From assembly GCF_000006985.1 (NCBI RefSeq), contig NC_002932.3:1571551-1635550 (forward strand): 64,000 bases of DNA, read 5' to 3'. Numbering within the stretch: the first letter of the stretch is position 1; every line of letters begins with the position of its first letter. The stretch is from Chlorobaculum tepidum TLS. GTDB taxonomy: Bacteria > Bacteroidota > Chlorobiia > Chlorobiales > Chlorobiaceae. Shown one piece after another: positions 56,758-64,000 of the stretch. Both the position numbers and the translations under genes were made by a program. The notes beneath the pieces are model-generated. The model was given only the letters and a program-made list of their open reading frames with translations. It searched no databases and was not told the DNA's origin.

Positions 56758-57506
56758 TCAAGCTATCAGATTCCAGATCATCTTGGCCGCGATACCCAGC
56801 AAGACCACGCCGATTATCAATTTCACCTGTTCTCTGTTAAGCCTGTCTGTCATTAACCAGGATCCGATCAGCGCTCCGCCGGCGGACCCGATGGCAGTAA
56901 AGGCTAATAATGCGGTATTAATGCTGCCGACCGTCGCGTGACCGAGAAATCCGGAGAATGACGAGAAAATTACGATAAACGACGCTGTCGCCGAAGCATA
57001 CTTTGGGTTGAACCCGAGCCAGACCAGCACAGGCACTATGAAATTTCCGCCCCGACTCCCAATAGTCCGCCCAGGAATCCAGCGAATGCGCCGACACCAA
57101 GCCCCAGCGTGATGTGTTTCCACTGTGAGCTGGCTTGCTCATGCTGCTTGGGTTGATAAAACAGCATCATCCCTGCGGCAAAGAGGAGAAATCCGACGAA
57201 TAGCCACAACAGGACTGTACGATCCAATCCCTGGCTAACATAGGCACCCAAAGGCGATAATGCCGTGGCGATAATAAGAATCGGAATCGCCACCTTCCAC
57301 AGTATCAGTTTCTTTTTTATAAACCGATAAGAGGCAAAAATCATAGCGATACTGTTGAGCAACAGGGCCGTCGCCATTGACGTGTGTATATCGATGCCTA
57401 TGGCGATGAAAACCGGGATCAATATAAAGGCGGCGCCAACTCCGGCAATCGTGAGAAGAGCCGTGAAGATCAGTGTTATGATGCCGGCGAGTATTTCTAA
57501 TCCCAT
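56758..57506 (-). pseudogene. TauE/SafE-family exporter with a one-base frameshift
   Basis: Two frames together give one ~248-residue, eight-span TauE/SafE permease (sulfite/organosulfonate exporter family). The first part runs from the ATG at 57506 (GLEILAGIITLIFTALLTIAGVG) to GFLGGLLGVGAEIS-stop. The second continues in another frame as GGNFIVPVLVWLGFNPKYASATASF to 56758. The break falls in a GGGG tract near 57045-57050; one more G restores GVGGGNFIVP. It follows fmdE (47-base gap) with a ribosome binding site GGAAGG. This could be a true mutation, a slippage switch or a sequence error. Confidence 0.85.
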
Positions 57507-57552
57507 AATGTCTTCCTTTCCAGTTTAGAGCATGGATTTGACAGAGAGAGCA

Positions 57553-58170
57553 TCAGTGCTCTCTCTGCGCCTTCTCATAGCAGGGTTGACAGACTTTCTT
57601 GTCATCAAGCGGCCGACCGTAGCCCTCAACCACCATTTCGCCGCATATGTCGCAAACGAACCCGGAGAACGATTCGACTTTTGGCGGTACTTCATAATCG
57701 AATACATCACCAATATTCAGAAGCATATCGTCCGGAGCATTCATTACTTTTTCGACGAGGGGTTCCACCACCTCGGCCGGGACTTTCGAGGCCGGGATGT
57801 GCTTCATCCTGTACTCGGTAAAGAATTCACTCTTCTTGTTGGCGAGCATCGCTTCCGCTTTTGGCGTAACACGAACTGCTCGCCCGGTCTGGGTATCAAT
57901 AAGCGTCACGCCCCATTTGCCATAGTGGAGCTTCTTGATGTTGCCCTTGCCGAATGTGCATCCAGTAATCATTTGGATGCCGTCGGCAAAGCAGGTAGCA
58001 CAGTGGCCATCGCCCAACTCAACCAGGTCCAGCAACTGGCCGTCTTTTGAGCGCTCGACGCCCAGTTTGTTCATCGCCGCTGCGCCGACTCTGAGGCCCA
58101 TCGGCATGGCCGGACATTTGTGGCCGTGGAAGGCCTGCCCCGCTTTGAGGAATTCTTTTGGTTCTACCAT
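57553..58170 (-). CDS. FmdE-domain protein with C-terminal zinc finger
   Basis: 205 residues from the ATG at 58170, which has AGGAGA seven bases upstream. The FmdE fold is recognised by AGQAFHGHKCPAMPMGLRVG and LGDGHCATCFADGIQMITGCTFGKGNI. The C-terminus has a TraR/DksA-like zinc finger (FVCDICGEMV...KKVCQPCYEKA). FmdE-like proteins are named after a formylmethanofuran dehydrogenase accessory subunit, but bacterial ones occur without that enzyme and may bind metals or pterins. A well-formed FNR-type promoter drives it, and a TauE-like exporter follows. Confidence 0.88.
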   Translation of the reverse strand: MVEPKEFLKAGQAFHGHKCPAMPMGLRVGAAAMNKLGVERSKDGQLLDLVELGDGHCATCFADGIQMITGCTFGKGNIKKLHYGKWGVTLIDTQTGRAVRVTPKAEAMLANKKSEFFTEYRMKHIPASKVPAEVVEPLVEKVMNAPDDMLLNIGDVFDYEVPPKVESFSGFVCDICGEMVVEGYGRPLDDKKVCQPCYEKAQREH

Positions 58171-58227
58171 GACTGTTTCTCCTTTCAAGAGTGTTATCTC
58201 AGTTTTCATTCTGTCTTACATGAAGCT

Positions 58228-58270
58228 ATTATAGGCAGAAAGGGACAACAAATCATTGACCACTGTCAAT
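58228..58270 (-). promoter_or_regulatory. FNR-type activator site and TATAAT promoter of fmdE
   Basis: A 16-base palindrome ATTGACCACTGTCAAT (58255-58270) contains TTGAC-N4-GTCAA. Twenty-one bases downstream on the minus strand is a perfect TATAAT (58233-58228). With the start point at about 58221, the palindrome centre lies at -41.5, the classic position for class II activation by Crp/Fnr proteins. No good -35 is present. A Crp/Fnr gene lies 0.7 kb away. Confidence 0.75.
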
Positions 58271-58379
58271 AAGAGGTTCTTTTGAAACAAGTGCTTGTGG
58301 CTGTGACAGTTGAACGGAAGGAAGGTGCTGAAAGATAAGCCTGTGGTGGCTATTTGCTCAGGATCGCTTATGCTTTGTC

Positions 58380-58723
58380 ATGCGCACCGTTCTTAATCCC
58401 CAAATGGTGTTTGGTCAGATCGATATATCGGCCATAACATTTAATACGAAATCACGTGATGATATTTCAAAACTGTTGCGTGGTCTCCAAGGTATCTGCA
58501 CTAACATCGAGCTGCGCGAGCGAGTCTTTTCTATCCTTGCAGAAGTTCGGCCAGATCGGAAAAATGGAGACGGAAAAGCCGATGTGCATAATGGTCGTCC
58601 TGGTATGGAACAGTGGACAATTCTTGTGCCTGGGGTATGCTTCGGCTTGGGCTGAACATTGATTACGATCGGTTGCAAGAGTTGGTGAATCACCATGAAA
58701 ATGAACGCGTTGATGACAATTGA
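58380..58723 (+). mobile_element. N-terminal remnant of an ISNCY-type transposase (frameshifted, truncated)
   Basis: From the ATG at 58380 the frame reads RTVLNPQMVFGQIDISAI, KSRDDISKLLRGLQGI, ELRERVFSILAEVRP and GRPGMEQWTILVPGV, the conserved start of ISNCY-family transposases. A one-base loss near 58636 shifts the frame; the next frame continues LRLGLNIDYDRLQELVNHH and then loses homology near 58698. The usual next block (TIRQMLGH) is absent. This is the N-terminal third of a dead transposase, cut off at a junction with a fragment of a cation efflux gene. Confidence 0.75.
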
Positions 58724-58759
58724 CAGGCCGAGGTTCTTGGTCTGGTGGTGATGACTCAT
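58695..58759 (-). pseudogene. 5' fragment of a cation diffusion facilitator (CzcD-like) gene
   Basis: An ATG at 58759 preceded by GAGAGA begins SHHHQTKNLGLSIVINAFIF, typical of the His-rich start and first membrane span of CDF-family Zn/Co/Cd exporters. Homology ends after about 20 residues at the junction with the transposase fragment. It is too short for certainty, but the His-rich plus NLGLSIVIN pattern is characteristic. Confidence 0.5.
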
Positions 58760-58861
58760 TGGATCTCTCGTCTTCTCTCAGCCCCTCGTATCGTGGGGAC
58801 AATCAGTATTGATGAAGACATCGGATGCCATTGACCGCGCGCAACGAAGCGCCTGATTGCC

Positions 58862-59539
58862 TCACCGCAGAGCACTTTCTGCCACTTTCTCAAGAGCTTC
58901 TAAATCCAGTATCTGAAATCGATTCCTCTGCAAACGCTTGAGAATGTTTTTTTCGACGAGGTGTGTGATCGACCGCGAAAGAGTCTCCGGTGTCAGACCC
59001 AGTGACTGGGCGAACTCATGGGAGGCAACCGGTAATGTGATGAATAGCGGCCGACCGGCGATATTAGGCGAGTCATCCATCAAGGCCATCAGAGCCGCTG
59101 CCACTTTGGGATTGGCTCCTTTGCTCTGAAGCCGCTCAATCGTATCAAAGGCATCACGAAGACGTTGAGCCAGCTGTTTCATGAGGACGATTGCCACTTC
59201 CGGATCTTGATGCACTGCCTGGCGTAGTCCCGAGCGGGAAATGACATCCGCCTCGCAGTCATCCAGCGCCTGGGCGTACGCAGGGTAAGGGGCGTCGTCG
59301 AAAAACGGCATGAATCCGAACACAGAGCCCTTGCCGAAGATATAGAGGGTTATTGCCTTTCCCATAGGCAGCAAACGGTATATTTTGACTCGCCCGGACT
59401 TAAGAAAAACCAGCAGGCCGTCGGTATCCCCCTCACTCCAGAGAAGCTGCCCTTTGCGAAAGGAGCGTAGTGTCAGATATTTCTCAAGAATCTGGCGAGT
59501 AGCGTGCGAGGCTTTTCCCTTGTTATTGTCAAGCGACAT
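58862..59539 (-). CDS. Crp/Fnr-family transcriptional regulator
   Basis: 225 residues from the ATG at 59539. A cyclic-nucleotide-binding-type sensor domain (LRSFRKGQLLWSEGDTDGLLVFLKSGRVKIYRLLPMGKAITLYIFGKGSVFGF) is followed by a winged helix with FAQSLGLTPETLSRSITHLVEKNIL. The recognition helix has E-T-L-S-R, the E-x2-S-R pattern by which FNR reads TTGAT half-sites. There is only one Cys, so no FNR-type Fe-S cluster; a Dnr/NnrR-like haem or other effector is possible. The nearby palindrome TTGAC-N4-GTCAA is a probable target. Confidence 0.9.
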   Translation of the reverse strand: MSLDNNKGKASHATRQILEKYLTLRSFRKGQLLWSEGDTDGLLVFLKSGRVKIYRLLPMGKAITLYIFGKGSVFGFMPFFDDAPYPAYAQALDDCEADVISRSGLRQAVHQDPEVAIVLMKQLAQRLRDAFDTIERLQSKGANPKVAAALMALMDDSPNIAGRPLFITLPVASHEFAQSLGLTPETLSRSITHLVEKNILKRLQRNRFQILDLEALEKVAESALR

Positions 59540-59739
59540 TGTATTCTCTACTTGTTGGGTCCCGTTTTTTTTGTAAAACACATCTACACTTTCAGGTGAG
59601 CTGACAGCTCTTTTGCATCAGGTGAAAATAGTGGCGAAAGCAACGAAAATCTTCTCGTCAGCTTCATTGATCCTTCAACCGACTGCATCGCGGATAGAGA
59701 GATTTTGGAATAAACCCCACATAACGCGGTAACCGCTTC

Positions 59740-61848
59740 TTATTTCTTTTTCTTCTTCCCCCCGCTATTCTCCAGAACTTTCTTCGAGATCGCTTCTTCG
59801 ATGTCCGATGAGAGCGTGAGGCTTCGGAAGAGGTCGAGCAGGTTTTGCTGGATGTTGAGGTTCAGGTTTACCGGGCGGTTGTTCTGGAAGTCGGGGTTGC
59901 GGCCTTTGAGCTGAATCGAAATCGTTGAGTTGCCGTCGGGGGTCATGACGATGTTGGAAACCAGCTCGGAGTAGAAGAAATTGCCGAGCGCTTCGTAGGT
60001 GAGGCGCATTCCGGCTCCGGCGGCGGCGCGCTCTTCCGGGGTGCTTGCATAGATGATGAGACCGTTCTTCTCTGCATCCATGCGGCCTTCGGGAATGCTG
60101 AAGAGGTTGTTGTCGAGCACCACCGGAATGGCACCGCGAATGGTACCGGTAGCGGAGAGCTTTGAAGCTCCTTGCAGGTCGAGCAGCGACTGGATCGGGA
60201 TGCCGTTGAGCTGCACGAGGGTTTCGGTGTGCTTCGATTTGAGGTCGTAGTCCATGTGGTTGACCGCGACCGTGCCGTCGAGGAGGCCCGCCGAAAAGTC
60301 TGACACAGTGACCAGCGAAGGTTTACCGGGGTAGGCGAACAGCGTGAGCGAGCCTTTTGGCGACGTGAGAAGCAGTTCTCCACTGCCGGTCTTGCGCTTG
60401 AGGCTCTTGAGCGTGGCGTTCACCGTCAGCGTACCCTTTGTTTCCCGGTTCAGCGTGATGGACGGATCGGTGATCTCCCAAAGCACTTCGCGGCCTGCCG
60501 TTTTCGAGAACAGCTCGTCTGCGCCGGATGACTGTTTGGGCAGTTTCTGCCGGATCGAGCTGCTGCCTTGTGCAGTGAGTCTGGCCTTGGAGATTGCAAT
60601 GCCGTTACGGTCGATCCGGACGGGGATCGTGCCTGAAAGCCGACCGTTCATCCCGCCGCTGAACTCTCCGGTCAGCCGGATGCGGTCGAGGATCGAAGCC
60701 TTGTCAATGCTGATGGTGGCCGCAGTCGCTCCCGATTTGAGGTCATAGCGCGCAGGCGTCGATGCGATCCGGCTGCCGAAGAGCCTTGCCGAAAGCGAGT
60801 CGAGGCGGATTACCGACACCGTGCCATTTGTGGCATCGAGCGTCACTCTGGCGTTGAGGTTCTCGATGAGTGGCGGTCCGCCGGGTTTGCGTCCGGCATC
60901 GAAAGAGATTTTCGTACCATCTGTCTTGAATGCGAACGCCGTGCCTTTTGCGGCATCGATGGTGCCGTCGCTAATCCGGATCGTGGAGTCGAGGTATTCG
61001 ACCGGAATCGAACCGCTGAGTTTGCCCGTGAGGCTGGCCGGCCCGGAATCGGGCGAGAACCGATCGAGTGGCACGTTGCCGATCTTCAGTACGAAGGCCA
61101 TGCGCTTGTTCCGCAGGTTGAACTCGATTTTGGGAGTTGAGGCTTTAATGCCGGAGAGTTGCAGCGAGCAGTTGCTGAAGGTCAGGGTGCAAGGTTTGCT
61201 GGGATGGCGTTGCAAACCGAATGTTGCCTCAAAGCCAGAAAGCGGTGTTTTGGTACTGCCTGAAAACAGTGATTCAGCTCTGAACAGCGCCGGTTGCTGT
61301 ACCCATTTGTTCGAGCGGGTGAGCAGCACGTCGTATGAAATATCTTCGATGTGCAGTTGCCCGGCCTCGGCCTGCCCGTGCCTGACCGCAACGGCGATTG
61401 AATCGGGAGCAATGGAGGGCAGCAGACCGCCGGAGGGCAGCAAATCAAGGCGCGCCCGAAGTCGGGGATTTGCTTGCCGGAAGCGGATCTCCGAAGGGGT
61501 CTGCAGAACCTCGACGGAGTCAGCGTCGAGCTGCATTCTGAACGTTGGCGTTGCGCTTCCGGTGATGTGTTTCCAAGAGAGCCGGCCGTTCAGAAGCTTG
61601 AGCGTGAAGGCCGAGGGGGTCGTTACGCAAGAGTCCGGTTTGATGCGAATCGTGGCGTCGAGCTGCCCGAAACCGATACCTGACAGACCCGGTCGCCCGG
61701 GTCTGTGCAGTTTCACGGTGATGCCTTTACCGGCTGTCAAGCGGTCAATGAGCGACTGGGCATACCAGGGAAATGCCAGCCACGCTCCGCAAACAGCAAG
61801 GATCGTGAGCAGCAGGAGTGTTCCGATGATACGCAGAAGCCACTTCAC
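59740..61848 (-). CDS. ydbH: YdbH-like AsmA-superfamily intermembrane lipid transport protein
   Basis: 702 residues from a GTG at 61848. One N-terminal membrane anchor (KWLLRIIGTLLLLTILAVCGAWLAF) precedes a long beta-rich region of repeats, with the conserved C-terminal part ELVSNIVMTPDGNSTISIQLKGRNPDF and RPVNLNLNIQQNLLDLFRSL. In E. coli, YdbH with lipoprotein YnbE forms a phospholipid bridge between inner and outer membranes, redundant with TamB and YhdP. The gene order ynbE-ydbL-ydbH here supports the same complex. The tail is Lys-rich (GGKKKKK). Confidence 0.85.
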   Translation of the reverse strand: MKWLLRIIGTLLLLTILAVCGAWLAFPWYAQSLIDRLTAGKGITVKLHRPGRPGLSGIGFGQLDATIRIKPDSCVTTPSAFTLKLLNGRLSWKHITGSATPTFRMQLDADSVEVLQTPSEIRFRQANPRLRARLDLLPSGGLLPSIAPDSIAVAVRHGQAEAGQLHIEDISYDVLLTRSNKWVQQPALFRAESLFSGSTKTPLSGFEATFGLQRHPSKPCTLTFSNCSLQLSGIKASTPKIEFNLRNKRMAFVLKIGNVPLDRFSPDSGPASLTGKLSGSIPVEYLDSTIRISDGTIDAAKGTAFAFKTDGTKISFDAGRKPGGPPLIENLNARVTLDATNGTVSVIRLDSLSARLFGSRIASTPARYDLKSGATAATISIDKASILDRIRLTGEFSGGMNGRLSGTIPVRIDRNGIAISKARLTAQGSSSIRQKLPKQSSGADELFSKTAGREVLWEITDPSITLNRETKGTLTVNATLKSLKRKTGSGELLLTSPKGSLTLFAYPGKPSLVTVSDFSAGLLDGTVAVNHMDYDLKSKHTETLVQLNGIPIQSLLDLQGASKLSATGTIRGAIPVVLDNNLFSIPEGRMDAEKNGLIIYASTPEERAAAGAGMRLTYEALGNFFYSELVSNIVMTPDGNSTISIQLKGRNPDFQNNRPVNLNLNIQQNLLDLFRSLTLSSDIEEAISKKVLENSGGKKKKK

Positions 61849-61858
61849 AAGAGATCGC

Positions 61859-62215
61859 TTACTTTTTGGACCATACGCCCTTTATCTTTACCCAGGTGCC
61901 GGCGGGGAAGCTGGGATAGCGCTTCTCGAAGGTGCGCTGACCGGTCACTTCGACCGAAATGCCATTCTTGGCGGCAATCTCTGAATAAACAGCCAGGCGC
62001 TGCTTGTTCACGGTTTCAACCAGCTGTTGAGCCTCGGTGCCCGCTCCGGGCGGAATGGCGATGTAGCCGTTGTCAACCTCGCCGACAAGCCCCTTTGCTC
62101 TGGCTGTTTCGAGGTCGAGCGCAAAGGCGGAGGCCGCCGATGCCGCAAGAATGGTGAAGAAGAGGACGAAGGTTTTGGCCAGCGTCGCGAGACGATATGT
62201 TGTTATCATGTGCAT
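61859..62215 (-). CDS. ydbL: YdbL family protein (DUF1318), periplasmic
   Basis: 118 residues with a signal peptide (TFVLFFTILAASAASAFA). The mature part LDLETARAKGLVGEVDNGYIAI and VNKQRLAVYSEIAAKNGISVEVTGQRTFEKRYPSFPAGTWVKI is characteristic of YdbL. In E. coli YdbL is proposed to control YdbH-YnbE assembly in the periplasm. The ATG at 62215 has GGAGG seven bases upstream. It ends 10 bases before ydbH. Confidence 0.9.
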   Translation of the reverse strand: MHMITTYRLATLAKTFVLFFTILAASAASAFALDLETARAKGLVGEVDNGYIAIPPGAGTEAQQLVETVNKQRLAVYSEIAAKNGISVEVTGQRTFEKRYPSFPAGTWVKIKGVWSKK

Positions 62216-62230
62216 GGTGATCCTCCCTGA

Positions 62231-62467
62231 TTAGAAAATGTCCGTTCTTTTACCGATAGCGTTGTCGATGTCGCGATCGACCCTGATCCTGATTTCGTGG
62301 TCGATCTTGATGTTCATGTTGATCGTGATCGGCTTGTCCGGCGCCTCCACCTTCACCGTGGGGCTGCAACCGCCGATGACAAGGCCTGCTGAAAGCAAAA
62401 TCATTGCTGCAGACAAGGTGCGAGCAGTTGGTCTGTTCATGTGGTTTCGGGTTTGTATGGGGTTCAT
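62231..62467 (-). CDS. ynbE: YnbE-like outer-membrane lipoprotein
   Basis: 78 residues from the ATG at 62467 (GGA seven bases upstream), or 69 from the ATG at 62440. A signal peptide ends in the lipobox LVIGGC. The mature part PTVKVEAPDKPITINMNIKIDHEIRIRVDRDID matches YnbE, which stacks beta-strands onto the end of YdbH to reach the outer membrane. It is the first gene of the ynbE-ydbL-ydbH operon; ydbL starts 15 bases later. Confidence 0.88.
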   Translation of the reverse strand: MNPIQTRNHMNRPTARTLSAAMILLSAGLVIGGCSPTVKVEAPDKPITINMNIKIDHEIRIRVDRDIDNAIGKRTDIF

Positions 62468-62625
62468 TTCAATTCCGATGCATCGGCAAGCCGAAGCCCA
62501 GTGCCTGTGTCGGCGATTTTTCCCGAAATATAGCAAGCCCCTTTGTTTTTTCCTGTTTTCCCGCGGAAATCGGGCTGGTTAAATCGCCACGGAGAGGGAA
62601 GTGGCGTTTCGGCAGACGGGAGAGA

Positions 62626-62838
62626 TCACTCGACGCTTTTTACCCACTCCTGCAATTTTTCGCGAAGTTCATCGCGAATTTCGCGGAACAGGGCAAGCTG
62701 TTCGTCTCTTGTGCCGGTTTTCTCAACGGGGTCAGGTAATGGCCAGAAATAACGGCGGCTGCCGAGCAGGCCGGGCCAGACTCTCGGACAGCTTGTTTTT
62801 CCATTTTTGTCAGTTTTGTTTAAAGCCGAAAAAAGCAG
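62626..62838 (-). pseudogene. C-terminal remnant of an ArsC-like arsenate reductase
   Basis: Directly after the ACR3 stop codon the same frame stays open to TGA at 62626-62628. It encodes about 70 residues with SCPRVWPGLLGSRRYFWPLPDPVEKTG and LALFREIRDELREKLQEWV. This is the tail of low-molecular-weight-phosphatase-type arsenate reductases; the N-terminal half with the catalytic cysteine is missing and there is no ATG. A second, better ArsC tail lies at the other side of ACR3 (63891-64000). The rest of the gap to ynbE holds only a weak hairpin at 62585-62606. Confidence 0.65.
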
Positions 62839-63894
62839 TTATGCGTTGTCAATAACGCGGAACCATTTTTCCCTGAACCAGAGTGAGACGTTCACCAGTG
62901 TGATGAGCGCGGGCACTTCGACAAGCGGGCCGATGACGGCGGCGAAGGCCTCGCCGGAGTCGATTCTGAAGACGGCGACTGCCACGGCGATGGCCAGCTC
63001 GAAGTTGTTGCTCGCCGCTGTGAAGGAAAGCGTGGCCGATTTCGAGTAGTCCGCGCCGATCTTTTTGCCCAGCCAGAACGACACCAAGAACATAATGACA
63101 AAATAGAGCAGCAACGGAATGGCGATGCGCAGCACATCCATCGGAATTTTGACGATGTATTCGCCCTTGAGCGAGAACATCACCACAATCGTGAAGAGCA
63201 GCGCCACCAGCGTCAGCGGGCTGATTTTTGGAATAAACTCCCGCTCGTACCACTCACGGCTTTTGACCCGGAGCATCACGAAGCGCGTCAGAAATCCGGC
63301 GATGAATGGAATGCCGAGGTAGATGAAGACCGAACGGGCGATCTCGCCGATGGTGATCTTGACGTGGAAGGATGTCATGCCGAGTTTCTCCGGCAGCACG
63401 GTCAGAAAGAGCCACGCATAGACCGAAAAGAAGAGCACCTGGAACACCGAGTTGAACGCCACGAGACCGGCGGCGTACTCCGTGTCGCCCTTGGCCAGTT
63501 CGTTCCAGACGATCACCATTGCGATGCACCGCGCCAGCCCGATCATGATGAGACCGGCCATGTAGTGCGGCATGTCGGAGAGAAACGTCACAGCGAGCGC
63601 AAACATCAACACCGGCCCGATCACCCAGTTCTGCAGGAGCGACAGGCCCAGCAACTTCGTGTTGCGGAACACATCGCCCAGCTCCTCGTACTTCACTTTG
63701 GCGAGCGGCGGATACATCATGACGATCAGGCCGATGGCGATGGGAATGTTGGTCGTGCCGGACTGGAACTGGTTCCAGAATCCGGCGATCTGCGGGTAGA
63801 GAAAGCCGGAGAGCACGCCGATGCCCATCGCGAGAAAAATCCAGAGCGTCAAATAACGGTCAAGGAAAGAGAGCTGTTTTGTCGAGATACTCAT
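62839..63894 (-). CDS. ACR3-family arsenite efflux transporter
   Basis: 351 residues with about ten membrane spans. The ACR3 signature [48 protein letters not shown] carries the conserved Cys needed for arsenite transport. It exports As(III) using the proton motive force. Its ATG overlaps the stop of the upstream arsC by four bases (ATGA), so the genes are translationally coupled. The symbol arsB is often used, but the ArsB and ACR3 families are unrelated. Confidence 0.94.
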   Translation of the reverse strand: MSISTKQLSFLDRYLTLWIFLAMGIGVLSGFLYPQIAGFWNQFQSGTTNIPIAIGLIVMMYPPLAKVKYEELGDVFRNTKLLGLSLLQNWVIGPVLMFALAVTFLSDMPHYMAGLIMIGLARCIAMVIVWNELAKGDTEYAAGLVAFNSVFQVLFFSVYAWLFLTVLPEKLGMTSFHVKITIGEIARSVFIYLGIPFIAGFLTRFVMLRVKSREWYEREFIPKISPLTLVALLFTIVVMFSLKGEYIVKIPMDVLRIAIPLLLYFVIMFLVSFWLGKKIGADYSKSATLSFTAASNNFELAIAVAVAVFRIDSGEAFAAVIGPLVEVPALITLVNVSLWFREKWFRVIDNA

Positions 63895-64000
63895 GGTTTT
63901 TCTCCCCGGATGGTTTCACGATAAAATTTCCCAAACTCCTGCTCGATCTCGTCGCGTACCCGGCGGAACTCGGCGAGCACCTCTTCGCTGCTGCCGGTGG
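63891..64000 (-). CDS. Arsenate reductase-like protein, C-terminal end (continues beyond window)
   Basis: Only the last ~35 codons are inside the window: [20 protein letters not shown], then a short tail to TGA at 63891-63893. The FRRVRDEI-type helix is the usual C-terminus of thioredoxin-coupled, phosphatase-fold ArsC. Overlap with the ACR3 gene supports an arsenic operon. The catalytic part lies outside the window. Confidence 0.7.
   Translation of the reverse strand, partial: TGSSEEVLAEFRRVRDEIEQEFGKFYRETIRGEKP

Noticed and set aside
59598-59610. GAGCTG-A-CAGCTC palindrome upstream of the Crp/Fnr gene as autoregulatory site
   Set aside because: Does not fit the TTGAC-N4-GTCAA pattern expected from the recognition helix and is short.

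Overview
The window looks like chromosome from a green sulfur bacterium (Chlorobiaceae, probably Chlorobaculum or a close relative). This is inferred from the overall GC-rich protein style and from family architectures: a fused LpxC-FabZ, a CarB split into halves, a UvrA lacking half of its first zinc module, pyruvate phosphate dikinase, and Bacteroidota/Chlorobiota-type envelope genes. No rRNA, tRNA or CRISPR array was found by eye. Most of the window is compact housekeeping sequence with short operons on both strands.

Layout. 0-10 kb: the 3' end of lpxC-fabZ, a terminator, a convergent gap packed with DnaA boxes, then yebC-ruvC-pgsA (minus), pheA-polA (plus, ATGA overlap), a probable structured RNA with its own promoter, a DUF2795 gene, a BamA/TamA-like porin whose start is obscured by a T10 tract, and rpe. 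10-25 kb: carB(N-half)-trpC, purD and a JAMM protease gene, a lipid A pair (DUF374 acyltransferase, lpxK), small enzymes, an orphan nucleoside-type ABC permease, ppdK and a P3A-type H+-ATPase. 25-32 kb: a loose accessory stretch with DUF2892, a 56-residue four-cysteine HiPIP-like protein, uvrA, and decaying genes (DUF1003 pseudogene, helicase tail) around a DEDDy exonuclease.

32-45 kb: an MFS transporter diverges from a hybrid histidine kinase, followed by a B12-binding radical SAM protein with a HAD phosphatase, and a BASS transporter remnant. Next is a tight nitrosative-stress-type operon, Rrf2 regulator-ferredoxin-TPR-hcp, preceded by a perfect palindromic operator. Then come a methyltransferase, a haem-binding cytochrome, an M50 protease and folP. 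45-56.6 kb: smc-HAD-nusB-nth, a pabB-pabC fusion with ppx, a VTE5-like lipid kinase and a Sua5/TsaC gene.

56.6-59.7 kb is a small foreign-looking island: an IS-like end, a TauE/SafE exporter broken by one base, fmdE with an FNR-type box centred at -41.5 of a TATAAT promoter, an ISNCY transposase fragment joined to a cation-diffusion-facilitator fragment, and a Crp/Fnr regulator with an FNR-like ETLSR recognition helix. The window ends with a ynbE-ydbL-ydbH phospholipid-bridge operon and an arsenic operon (arsC, ACR3, and a decayed second arsC-like tail).
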